From NCBI GenBank assembly GCA_963580455.1, contig OY756962.1, positions 14,898,001 through 14,962,000 of the forward strand: a DNA stretch of 64,000 nt, read 5' to 3'. Shown here one piece after another: positions 46,401 to 59,100 of the stretch. The position numbers and the translations under genes were made by a program. Origin of the DNA: Euonymus europaeus (Eukaryota; Streptophyta; Magnoliopsida; Celastrales; Celastraceae). The first letter of the stretch is position 1. Each line of letters starts with the position of its first letter. The notes under the pieces were generated by a model that saw nothing but the letters and a program-made list of their open reading frames with translations, did no database searches and was not told the DNA's origin.

Positions 46401-49183
46401 TCCAAATCAACAACTTTCTATGAGAAATGGACAAAACCGTTAAAAGCTCCTCCATATAGAAAGTTGAGCAACTTCGGACCATCAAATTTGCTCGGTGTAC
46501 ACTTTTTATTGTTCATCTTTGTCAAATTTTACGAGTATAAGCTTCCTAGATTATTTCGATGCTAAAACACCATCTTTCTATGACAAATGGACAAAACCGT
46601 TAAAAGCCCCTCCATAGAGAGAGTTGAGCAACTTCGGACCATCAAAGTTGCTCGGTGTACACTTTTTATTGTTATTCTATGTCAAATTTTACGAGTATAA
46701 GCTTCCAAGATTATTTCGATTCCAAATCAACAACTTTCTATGAGAAATGGACAAAACCGTTAAAAGCTCCTCCATATTGAGAGTTGAGCAACTTCGTACC
46801 ATCAAAGTTGCTCGGTGAACACTTTTTATTGTTCTTCTATGTCAAATTTTACGAGTATAAGCTTCCAAGATTATTTCGATTCTAAATCACCAACTTTCTA
46901 TGAGAAATGGACAACACCGTTAAAAGCTCCTCCATATAGAGAGTTGAGCAACTTCGGACCATAAAAGTTGCTCGGTGTACACTTTTTATTGTTCTTCTAT
47001 TTTAAAATTTACGAGTATAAGCTTCCTAGATTATTTCGATGCCAAAAAATGAACTTTTTACCACAAATGGACAAAACCGTTAAAATCTCCTCCATAGAGA
47101 GAGTTGAGCAACTTCGGACCATCACAGTTGCCCGTTGTACACTTTTTATTGATCTTCTATGTCAAATTTTATGAGTATAAGCTTCCAAGATTATTTCGAT
47201 TCCAAATCACTAACTTTCTATGAGAAATAGACAAAACCGTTAAAAGCTTCTCCATAGAGAGAGTTGAACAACTTCGTACCATCAAAGTTGCTCGATGTAC
47301 ACTTTTTATTGTTCTTCTATGTAAAATTTTATGAGTATAAGCTTCCTAGATTATTTCGATGCGAAAAAACGAACTTTTTACGACAAAAGGACAAAACCGT
47401 TAAAAGCTCCTCCATAGAGAGAGTTGAGAAACTTCGGAACATCAAAGTTGCTCGGTGTACACTTTTTATTGTTCTTCTATGTCAAATTTTACGAGTATAA
47501 GCTTTCTAGATTATTTAGATGCCAAAAAACGAACTTTTTATGACAAATGGACAAAACCGTTAAAATCTCCTCCATAGAGAGAGTTGAGCAACTTCGGACC
47601 ATCAAAGTTGCTCGGTGTACACTTTTTATTATTATTCTATGTCAAATCTTATTAGTATAAGCTTCGAAGATTATTTCGATTCAAAATCACCAACTTTCTA
47701 TGAGAAATGGACAAAACCGATAAAAGCTCCTCCATTTAAAGAGTTGAGCAACTTCGGACCATCAAAGTTGCTCTGTGTACACTTTTTATTGTTCTTCTAT
47801 GTTAAATTTTACGAGTATAAGCTTCCTAGATTATTTCGGCGCCAAAAAATAAACTTTTTACGACAAATGGACAAAACCGTTAAAAGCTCCTACATAGAGA
47901 GAGTTGAGCAACTTCGAACCAACAAAGTTGCTCGGGATACACTTTTTATTGTTCTTCTTTGTCAAATTTTACGAGTATAAGCTTCCTAGATTATTTCGAT
48001 GCTAAAACACCATCTTTCTATGACAAATGGATAAAACCGTTAAAAGCCCCTCCATAGAGAGAGTTGAGCAACTTCGGACCATCAAAGTTGCTCGGTGTAC
48101 ACTTTTTATTTTTATTCTACGTCAAATTTTAGGATTATAAGCTTCCAAGATTATTTCGATTCCAAATCACTAACTTTCTATGACAAATGGACAAAACCGT
48201 TAAAAGCCCCTCCATAGAGAGAGTTGAGCAACTTCGGACCATCAAAGTTGCTCGATGTACACTTTTTATTGTTATTCTATGTCAAATTTTATGAGTATAA
48301 GCTTCCAAGATTATTTCAATTCCAAATCAACAACTTTCTATGAGAAATGGACAAAACCGTTAAAAGCTCCTCCATATAGAAAGTTGAGCAACTTCGGACC
48401 ATCAAATTTGCTCGGTGTACACTTTTTATTGTTCATCTTTGTCAAATTTTACGAGTATAAGCTTCCTAGATTATTTCGATGCTAAAACACCATCTTTCTA
48501 TGACAAATGGACAAAACCGTTAAAAGCCCCTCCATAGAGAGAGTTGAGCAACTTCGGACCATCAAAGTTGCTCGGTGTACACTTTTTATTGTTATTCTAT
48601 GTCAAATTTTACGAGTATAAGCTTCCAAGATTATTTCGATTCCAAATCAACAACTTTCTATGAGAAATGGACAAAACCGTTAAAAGCTCCTCCATATAGA
48701 GAGTTGAGCAACTTCGTACCATCAAAGTTGCTCGGTGAACACTTTTTATTGTTCTTCTATGTCAAATTTTACGAGTATAAGCTTCCAAGATTATTTCGAT
48801 TCTAAATCACCAACTTTCTATGAGAAATGGACAACACCGTTAAAATCTCCTCCATATAGAGAGTTGAGCAACTTCGGACCATAAAAGTTGCTCGGTGTAC
48901 ACTTTTTATTGTTCTTCTATTTTAAAATTTACGAGTATAAGCTTCCTAGATTATTTCGATGCCAAAAAATGAACTTTTTACCACAAATGGACAAAACCGT
49001 TAAAATCTCCTCCATAGAGAGTTGAGCAACTTCGGACCATCACAGTTGCCCGTTGTACACTTTTTATTGTTCTTCTATGTCAAATTTTATGAGTATAAGC
49101 TTCCAAGATTATTTCGATTCCAAATCACTAACTTTCTATGAGAAATAGACAAAACCGTTAAAAGCTCCTCCATAGAGAGAGTT
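43424..49183 (+). repeat. 12-monomer higher-order repeat, period 1,920 bp, three copies
   Basis: The same ordered series of 12 monomer subtypes starts at 43,424, 45,344 and 47,264. Matching landmarks include GTTGAACAACTTCG, GAGAAACTTCGGAACATC, TTTAGATGCC, TTATTATTATTC, CATATAAAGAG, TTCGGCGCC and TCAATTCCAAATCAACAAC, each exactly 1,920 bp apart. A 4-bp loss at about 49,018 marks the third copy. Shorter partial copies flank the run (a 1,440-bp offset between about 42,780 and 44,220). Confidence 0.85.
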
Positions 49184-51499
49184 GAACAACTTCGAACCAT
49201 CAAAGTTGCTCGATGTACACTTTTTATTGTTCTTCTATGTAAAATTTTATGAGTATAAGCTTCCTAGATTATTTCGATGCGAAAAAACGAACTTTTTACG
49301 ACAAAAGGACAAAACCGTTAAAAGCCCCTCCATAGAGAGTTGAGAAACTTCGGAACATCAAAGTTGCTCGGTGTACACTTTTTATTGTTCTTCTATGTCA
49401 AATTTTACGAGTATAAGCTTTCTAGATTATTTAGATGCCAAAAAACGAACTTTTTATGACAAATGGACAAAACCGTTAAAATCTCCTCCATAGAGAGAGT
49501 TGAGCAACTTCGGACCATCAAAGTTGCCCGGTGTACACTTTTTATTGTTATTCTATGTCAAATTTTATGAGTATAAGCTTCCAAGATTATTTCGATTCCA
49601 AATCAACAACTTTCTATGAGAAATTGACAAAACAGTTAAAAGCTCCTCCATATAGAAAGTTGAGCAACTTCGGACCATCAAAGTTGCTCGGTGTACACTT
49701 TTTATTGTTCTTCTATGTTAAATTTTACGAGTATAAGCTTCCTAGATTATTTCGATGCCAAAAAAAGAACTTTTTACGACAAATGGACAAAACCGTTAAA
49801 ATCTCCTCCATAGAGAGAGTTGAGCAACTTTGGACCATCACAGTAGCTCGGTGTACACTTTTTATTGTTCTTCTATGTCAAATTTTATGAGTATAAGCTT
49901 CCAAGATTATTTCGATTACAAATCACCAACTTTCTATGACAAATGGACAAAACCGTTAAAAGCTTCTACATAGAGAGAGTTGAGCAACTTCGGACCATCA
50001 AAGTTGCTCGGTGTACACTTTTTATTGTTCTTCTATGTCAAATTTTACGAGTATAAGCTTCAAAAATTATTTCGATTCCAAATCACCGACTTTCGATGAG
50101 AAATGGACAAAACCGTTAAAAGCTCCTCCATATAGAGAGTTGAGCAACTTCGGACCATCAAACTTGCTCGGTGTACACTTTTTATTGTTCTTCTATGTTA
50201 AATTTTACGAGTATAAGCTTCCTAGATTATTTCGACGCCAAAAAATGAACTTTTTATGACAAATGGACAAAACCGTTAAAAGCTCCTCCATAGAGAGAGT
50301 TGAGCAACTTCGAAACAACAAAGTTGCTCGGGATACACTTTTTATTGTTCTTCTTTGTCAAATTTTACGAGTATAAGCTTCCTAGATTATTTCGATGCTA
50401 AAACACCATCTTTCTATGACAAATGGACAAAACCGTTAAAAGCCCCTCCATAGAGAGAGTTGAGCAACTTCGGACCATCAAAGTTGCTCGTTGTACACTT
50501 TTTATTGTTATTCTATGTCAAATTTTATGAGTATAAGCTTCCAAGATTATTTCGATTCCAAATCACCAACTTTCTATGAGAAATGGACAAAACCGTTCAA
50601 AGCTCCACCATAGAAAGAGTTGGGCAACTTCGAACCAATAAAGTTGCTCGGGATACACTTTTTATTGTTCTTCTTTGTCAAATTTTACGAGTATAAGTTT
50701 CCTAGATTATTTCGATGCCAAAAAACGAAATTTTTACGACAAATGGACAAAACCGTTAAAATCTCCTCCATAGAGAGAGTTGAGCAACTTCGGACCAACA
50801 CAGTTGCTCGGTGTACACTTTTTATTGTCCTTCTATGTCAAATTTTATGAGTATAAGCTTCCAAGATTACTTCGATGCCAAAACACCAACTTTTTATCAC
50901 AAATGGACAAAACCGTTAAAATCTCCTCCATAGAGAGAGTTGAGCAACTTCGGACCATCACAGTAGCTCGGTGTACATTTTTTATTGTTCTTCTATGTCA
51001 AATTTTATGAGTATAAGCTTCCAAGATTATTTCGATTACAAATCACCAACTTTCTATGACAAATGGACAAAACCGTTAAAAGCTTCTACATAGAGAGAGT
51101 TGAGCAACTTCGGACCATCAAAGTTGCTCGGTGTACACTTTTTATTGTTCTTCTATGTCAAATTTTACGAGTATAAGCTTCAAAAATTATTTCGATTCCA
51201 AATCACCGACTTTCGATGAGAAATGGACAAAACCGTTAAAAGCTCCTCCATATAGAGAGTTGAGCAACTACGGACCATCAAACTTGCTCGGTGTACACTT
51301 TTTATTGTTCTTCTATGTTAAATTTTACGAGTATAAGCTTCCTAGATTATTTCGACGCCAAAAAATGAACTTTCTACGACAAATGGACAAAACCGTTAAA
51401 AGCTCCTCCATAGAGAGAGTTGAGCAACTTCGAACCAACAAAGTTGCTCGGGATACACTTTTTATTGTTCTTCTTTGTCAAATTTTACGAGTATAAGCT

Positions 51500-54350
51500 T
51501 CCTAGATTATTTCGATGCTAAAACACCATCTTTCTATGACAAATGGATAAAACCGTTAAAAGCCCCTCCATAGAGAGAGTTGAGCAACTTCGGACCATCA
51601 AAGTTGCTCGTTGTACACTTTTTATTGTTATTCTATGTCAAATTTTACGAGTATAAGCTTCCAAGATTATTTCGATTCCAAATCACTAACTTTCTATGAC
51701 AAATGGACAAAACCGTTAAAAGCCCCTCTATAGAGATAATTGAGCAACTTCGGACCATCAAAGTTACTCGGTGTACACTTTTTATTGTTATTCTATGTCA
51801 AATTTTATGAGTATAAGCTTCCAAGATTATTTCGATTCCAAATCACCAACTTTCTATGAGAAATGGACAAAACCGTTCAAAGCTCCACCATAGAGAGAGT
51901 TGAGCAACTACGAACCAACAAAGTTGCTCGGGATACACTTTTTATTGTTCTTCTTTGTCAAATTTTACGAGTATAAGCTTCCTAGATTATTTCGATGCTA
52001 AAACACCATCTTTCTATGACAAATGGACAAAACCGTTAAAAGCCCCTCCATAGAGAGAGTTGAGCAACTTCGGACCATCAAAGTTGCTCGTTGTACACTT
52101 TTTATTGTTATTCTATGACAAATTTTATGAGTATAAGCTTCCAAGATTATTTCGATTCCAAATCACCAACTTTCTATGAGAAATGGACAAAACCGTTCAA
52201 AGCTCCACCATAGAGAGAGTTGGGCAACTTCGAACCAATAAAGTTGCTCGGGATACACTTTTTATTGTTCTTCTTTGTCAAATTTTACGAGTATAAGTTT
52301 CCTAGATTATTTCGATGCCAAAAAACGAATTTTTTACGACAAATGGACAAAACCGTTAAAATCTCCTCCATAGAGAGAGTTGAGCAACTTCGGACCAACA
52401 CAATTGCTCGGTGTACACTTTTTATTGTCCTTCTATGTCAAATTTTATGAGTATAAGCTTCCAAGATTACTTCGATGCCAAAACACCAACTTTTTATCAC
52501 AAATGGATAAAACCGTTAAAATCTCCTCCATAGAGAGAGTTGAGCAACTTCGGACCATCACAGTAGCTCGGTGTACACTTTTTATTGTTCTTCTATGTCA
52601 AATTTTATGAGTATAAGCTTCCAAGATTATTTCGATTACAAATCACCAACTTTCTATGACAAATGGACAAAACCGTTAAAAGCTTTTACATAGAGAGAAT
52701 TGAGCAACTTCGGACCATCAAAGTTGCTCGGTGTACACTTTTTATTGTTCTTCTATGTTAAATTTTATGAGTATAAGCTTCCTAGATTATTTCGGCGCCA
52801 AAAAATAAACTTTTTACGACAAATGGACAAAACCGTTAAAAGCTCCTCCATAGAGAGAGTTGAGTAACTTCGAACCAACAAAGTTGCTCGGGATACACTT
52901 TTTATTGTTCTTCTTTGTCAAATTTTACGAGTATAAGCTTCCTAGATTATTTCGATGCTAAAACACCATCTTTCTATGACAAATGGATAAAACCGTTAAA
53001 AGCCCCTCCATAGAGAGAGTTGAGCAACTTCGGACCATCAAAGTTGCTCGTTGTACACTTTTTATTGTTATTCTATGTCAAATTTTACGAGTATAAGCTT
53101 CCAAGATTATTTCGATTCCAAATCACTAACTTTCTATGACAAATGGACAAAACCGTTAAAAGCCCCTCTATAGAGATAATTGAGCAACTTCGGACCATCA
53201 AAGTTACTCGGTGTACACTTTTTATTGTTATTCTATGTCAAATTTTATGAGTATAAGCTTCCAAGATTATTTCGATTCCAAATCACCAACTTTCTATGAG
53301 AAATGGACAAAACCGTTCAAAGCTCCACCATAGAGAGAGTTGAGCAACTACGAACCAACAAAGTTGCTCGGGATACACTTTTTATTGTTCTTCTTTGTCA
53401 AATTTTACGAGTATAAGCTTCCTAGATTATTTCGATGCTAAAACACCATCTTTCTATGACAAATGGACAAAACCGTTAAAAGCCCCTCCATAGAGAGAGT
53501 TGAGCAACTTCGGACCATCAAAGTTGCTCGTTGTACACTTTTTATTGTTATTCTATGACAAATTTTATGAGTATAAGCTTCCAAGATTATTTCGATTCCA
53601 AATCACCAACTTTCTATGAGAAATGGACAAAACCGTTCAAAGCTCCACCATAGAGAGAGTTGGGCAACTTCGAACCAATAAAGTTGCTCGGGATACACTT
53701 TTTATTGTTCTTCTTTGTCAAATTTTACGAGTATAAGTTTCCTAGATTATTTCGATGCCAAAAAACGAATTTTTTACGACAAATGGACAAAACCGTTAAA
53801 ATCTCCTCCATAGAGAGAGTTGAGCAACTTCGGACCAACACAATTGCTCGGTGTACACTTTTTATTGTCCTTCTATGTCAAATTTTATGAGTATAAGCTT
53901 CCAAGATTACTTCGATGCCAAAACACCAACTTTTTATCACAAATGGATAAAACCGTTAAAATCTCCTCCATAGAGAGAGTTGAGCAACTTCGGACCATCA
54001 CAGTAGCTCGGTGTACACTTTTTATTGTTCTTCTATGTCAAATTTTATGAGTATAAGCTTCCAAGATTATTTCGATTACAAATCACCAACTTTCTATGAC
54101 AAATGGACAAAACCGTTAAAAGCTTTTACATAGAGAGAATTGAGCAACTTCGGACCATCAAAGTTGCTCGGTGTACACTTTTTATTGTTCTTCTATGTTA
54201 AATTTTATGAGTATAAGCTTCCTAGATTATTTCGGCGCCAAAAAATAAACTTTTTACGACAAATGGACAAAACCGTTAAAAGCTCCTCCATAGAGAGAGT
54301 TGAGTAACTTCGAACCAACAAAGTTGCTCGGGATACACTTTTTATTGTTC
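51500..54350 (+). repeat. 9-monomer (1,440-bp) tandem duplication
   Basis: The nine-monomer series is repeated at +1,440 bp: AAATGGATAAAACCG at 51,541/52,981, the CTCTATAGAGATAATTGAGC motif at about 51,726/53,166, GAGTTGGGCAACTTCG at about 52,216/53,656 and GAACAAC-type neighbours in the same order. Edges are approximate. Confidence 0.8.
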
Positions 54351-54814
54351 TTCTTTGTCAAATTTTACGAGTATAAGCTTTCTAGATTATTTCGATGCTA
54401 AAACACCATCTTTCTATGACAAATGGACAAAACCGTTAAAAGCCCCTCCATAGAGAGAGTTGAGCAACTTCGGACCATCAAAGTTGCTCGGTGTACACTT
54501 TTTATTGTTATTCTATGTCAAATTTTAGGAGTATAAGCTTCCAAGATTATTTTGATTCCAAATCACTAACTTTCTATGACAAATGGACAAAACCGTTGAA
54601 AGCCCCTCCATAGAGAGAGTTGACCAACTTCGGACCATCAAAGTTGCTCGATGTACACTTTTTATTGTTATTCTATGTCAAATTTTATGAGTATAAGCTT
54701 CCAAGATTATTTCAATTGCAAATCAACAACTTTCTATGAGAAATGGACAAAACCGTTAAAAGCTCCTCCATATAGAAAGTTGAGCAACTTCGGACCATCA
54801 AATTTGCTCGGTGT

Positions 54815-54865
54815 ATAATCTAGGAAGCTTATACTCGTAAAATTTGACAAAGATGAACAATAAAA
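54815..54865 (-). repeat. 51-bp micro-inversion inside a satellite monomer, copy 1
   Basis: ATAATCTAGGAAGCTTATAC and the bases that follow, to CAATAAAA, are the reverse complement of the normal monomer segment from TTTTATTGTTCATC to CCTAGATTAT. Flanks are in normal orientation (GCTCGGTGT before, CACCATCTTTC after). About 6 bp on the left and 9 bp on the right of the normal monomer are lost. The inverted segment carries the GTTCATCTTTGTC variant seen in nearby monomers, so it arose locally. Confidence 0.93.
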
Positions 54866-56147
54866 CACCATCTTTCTATGACAAATGGACAAAACCGTTA
54901 AAAGCCCATCCATAGAGAGAGTTGGGCAACTTCGGACCATCAAAGTTGCTCGGTGTACACTTTTTATTGTTATTCTATGTCAAATTTTACGAGTATAAGC
55001 TTCCAAGATTATTTCGATTCCAAATCAACAACTTTCTATGAGACATTGGACAAAACCGTTAAAAGCTCCTCCATATAGAAAGTTGAGCAACTTCGGACCA
55101 TCAAATTTGCTCGGTGTACACTTTTTATTGTTCATCTTTGTCAAATTTTACGAGTATAAGCTTCCTAGATTATTTCGATGCTAAAACACCATCTTTCTAT
55201 GACAAATGGACAAAACCGTTAAAAGCCCCTCCATAGAGAGAGTTGAGCAACTTCGGACCATCAAAGTTGCTCGGTGTACACTTTTTATTGTTATTCTATG
55301 TCAAATTTTACGAGTATAAGCTTCCAAGATTATTTCGATTCCAAATCAACAACTTTCTATGAGAAATGGACAAAACCGTTAAAAGCTCCTCCATATAGAG
55401 AGTTGAACAACTTCGTACCATCAAAGTTGCTCGGTGAACACTTTTTATTGTTCTTCTATGTCAAATTTTACGAGTATAAGCTTCCAAGATTATTTCGATT
55501 CTAAATCACCAACTTTCTATGAGAAATGGACAACACCGTTAAAATCTCCTCCATATAGAGAGTTGAGCAACTTCGGACCATAAAAGTTGCTCGGTGTACA
55601 CTTTTTATTGTTCTTCTATTTTAAAATTTACGAGTATAAGCTTCCTAGATTATTTCGATGCCAAAAAATGAACTTTTTACCACAAATGGACAAAACCGTT
55701 AAAATCTCCTCCATAGAGAGTTGAGCAACTTCGGACCATCACAGTTGCCCGTTGTACACTTTTTATTGTTCTTCTATGTCAAATTTTATGAGTATAAGCT
55801 TCCAAGATTATTTCGATTCCAAATCACTAACTTTCTATGAGAAATAGACAAAACCGTTAAAAGCTCCTCCATAGAGAGAGTTGAACAACTTCGAACCATC
55901 AAAGTTGCTCGATGTACACTTTTTATTGTTCTTCTATGTAAAATTTTATGAGTATAAGCTTCCTAGATTATTTCGATGCGAAAAAACGAACTTTTTACGA
56001 CAAAAGGACAAAACCGTTAAAAGCCCCTCCATAGAGAGTTGAGAAACTTCGGAACATCAAAGTTGCTCGGTGTACACTTTTTATTGTTCTTCTATGTCAA
56101 ATTTTACGAGTATAAGCTTTCTAGATTATTTAGATGCCAAAAAACGA

Positions 56148-59100
56148 ACTTTTTACGACAAATGGACAAAACCGTTAAAAGCTCCTCCATAGAGAGAGTT
56201 GAGTAACTTCGAACCAACAAAGTTGCTCGGGATACACTTTTTATTGTTCTTCTTTGTCAAATTTTACGAGTATAAGCTTTCTAGATTATTTCGATGCTAA
56301 AACACCATCTTTCTATGACAAATGGACAAAACCGTTAAAAGCCCCTCCATAGAGAGAGTTGAGCAACTTCGGACCATCAAAGTTGCTCGGTGTACACTTT
56401 TTATTGTTCTTCTATGTTAAATTTTACGAGTATAAGCTTCCTAGATTATTTCGATGCCAAAAAATGAACTTTTTACGACAAATGGACAAAACCGTTAAAA
56501 TCTCCTCCATAGAGAGAGTTGAGCAACTTTGGACCATCACAGTAGCTCGGTGTACACTTTTTATTGTTCTTCTATGTCAAATTTTATGAGTATAAGCTTC
56601 CAAGATTATTTCGATTACAAATCACCAACTTTCTATGACAAATGGACAAAACCGTTAAAAGCTTCTACATAGAGAGAGTTGAGCAACTTCGGACCATCAA
56701 AGTTGCTCGGTGTACACTTTTTATTGTTCTTCTATGTCAAATTTTACGAGTATAAGCTTCAAAAATTATTTCGATTCCGAATCACCGACTTTCGATGAGA
56801 AATGGACAAAACCGTTAAAAGCTCCTCCATATAGAGAGTTGAGCAACTTCGGACCATCAAACTTGCTCGGTGTACACTTTTTATTGTTCTTCTATGTTAA
56901 ATTTTACGAGTATAAGCTTCCTAGATTATTTCGACGCCAAAAAATGAACTTTTTATGACAAATGGACAAAACCGTTAAAAGCTCCTCCATAGAGAGAGTT
57001 GAGCAACTTCGAAACAACAAAGTTGCTCGGGATACACTTTTTATTGTTCTTCTTTGTCAAATTTTACGAGTATAAGCTTCCTAGATTATTTCGATGCTAA
57101 AACACCATCTTTCTATGACAAATGGACAAAACCGTTAAAAGCCCCTCCATAGAGAGAGTTGAGCAACTTCGGACCATCAAAGTTGCTCGTTGTACACTTT
57201 TTATTGTTATTCTATGTCAAATTTTATGAGTATAAGCTTCCAAGATTATTTCGATTCCAAATCGTCCAACTTTCTATGAGAAATGGACAAAACCGTTCAA
57301 AGCTCCACCATAGAAAGAGTTGGGCAACTTCGAACCAATAAAGTTGCTCGGGATACACTTTTTATTGTTCTTCTTTGTCAAATTTTACGAGTATAAGTTT
57401 CCTAGATTATTTCGATGCCAAAAAACGAAATTTTTACGACAAATGGACAAAACCGTTAAAATCTCCTCCATAGAGAGAGTTGAGCAACTTCGGACCAACA
57501 CAGTTGCTCGGTGTACACTTTTTATTGTCCTTCTATGTCAAATTTTATGAGTATAAGCTTCCAAGATTACTTCGATGCCAAAACACCAACTTTTTATCAC
57601 AAATGGACAAAACCGTTAAAATCTCCTCCATAGAGAGAGTTGAGCAACTTCGGACCATCACAGTAGCTCGGTGTACATTTTTTATTGTTCTTCTATGTCA
57701 AATTTTATGAGTATAAGCTTCCAAGATTATTTCGATTACAAATCACCAACTTTCTATGACAAATGGACAAAACCGTTAAAAGCTTCTACATAGAGAGAGT
57801 TGAGCAACTTCGGACCATCAAAGTTGCTCGGTGTACACTTTTTATTGTTCTTCTATGTCAAATTTTACGAGTATAAGCTTCAAAAATTATTTCGATTCCA
57901 AATCACCGACTTTCGATGAGAAATGGACAAAACCGTTAAAAGCTCCTCCATATAGAGAGTTGAGCAACTACGGACCATCAAACTTGCTCGGTGTACACTT
58001 TTTATTGTTCTTCTATGTTAAATTTTACGAGTATAAGCTTCCTAGATTATTTCGACGCCAAAAAATGAACTTTCTACGACAAATGGACAAAACCGTTAAA
58101 AGCTCCTCCATAGAGAGAGTTGAGCAACTTCGAACCAACAAAGTTGCTCGGGATACACTTTTTATTGTTCTTCTTTGTCAAATTTTACGAGTATAAGCTT
58201 CCTAGATTATTTCGATGCTAAAACACCATCTTTCTATGACAAATGGATAAAACCGTTAAAAGCCCCTCCATAGAGAGAGTTGAGCAACTTCGGACCATCA
58301 AAGTTGCTCGTTGTACACTTTTTATTGTTATTCTATGTCAAATTTTACGAGTATAAGCTTCCAAGATTATTTCGATTCCAAATCACTAACTTTCTATGAC
58401 AAATGGACAAAACCGTTAAAAGCCCCTCTATAGAGATAATTGAGCAACTTCGGACCATCAAAGTTACTCGGTGTACACTTTTTATTGTTATTCTATGTCA
58501 AATTTTATGAGTATAAGCTTCCAAGATTATTTCGATTCCAAATCACCAACTTTCTATGAGAAATGGACAAAACCGTTCAAAGCTCCACCATAGAGAGAGT
58601 TGAGCAACTACGAACCAACAAAGTTGCTCGGGATACACTTTTTATTGTTCTTCTTTGTCAAATTTTACGAGTATAAGCTTCCTAGATTATTTCGATGCTA
58701 AAACACCATCTTTCTATGACAAATGGACAAAACCGTTAAAAGCCCCTCCATAGAGAGAGTTGAGCAACTTCGGACCATCAAAGTTGCTCGTTGTACACTT
58801 TTTATTGTTATTCTATGACAAATTTTATGAGTATAAGCTTCCAAGATTATTTCGATTCCAAATCACCAACTTTCTATGAGAAATGGACAAAACCGTTCAA
58901 AGCTCCACCATAGAGAGAGTTGGGCAACTTCGAACCAATAAAGTTGCTCGGGATACACTTTTTATTGTTCTTCTTTGTCAAATTTTACGAGTATAAGTTT
59001 CCTAGATTATTTCGATGCCAAAAAACGAATTTTTTACGACAAATGGACAAAACCGTTAAAATCTCCTCCATAGAGAGAGTTGAGCAACTTCGGACCAACA

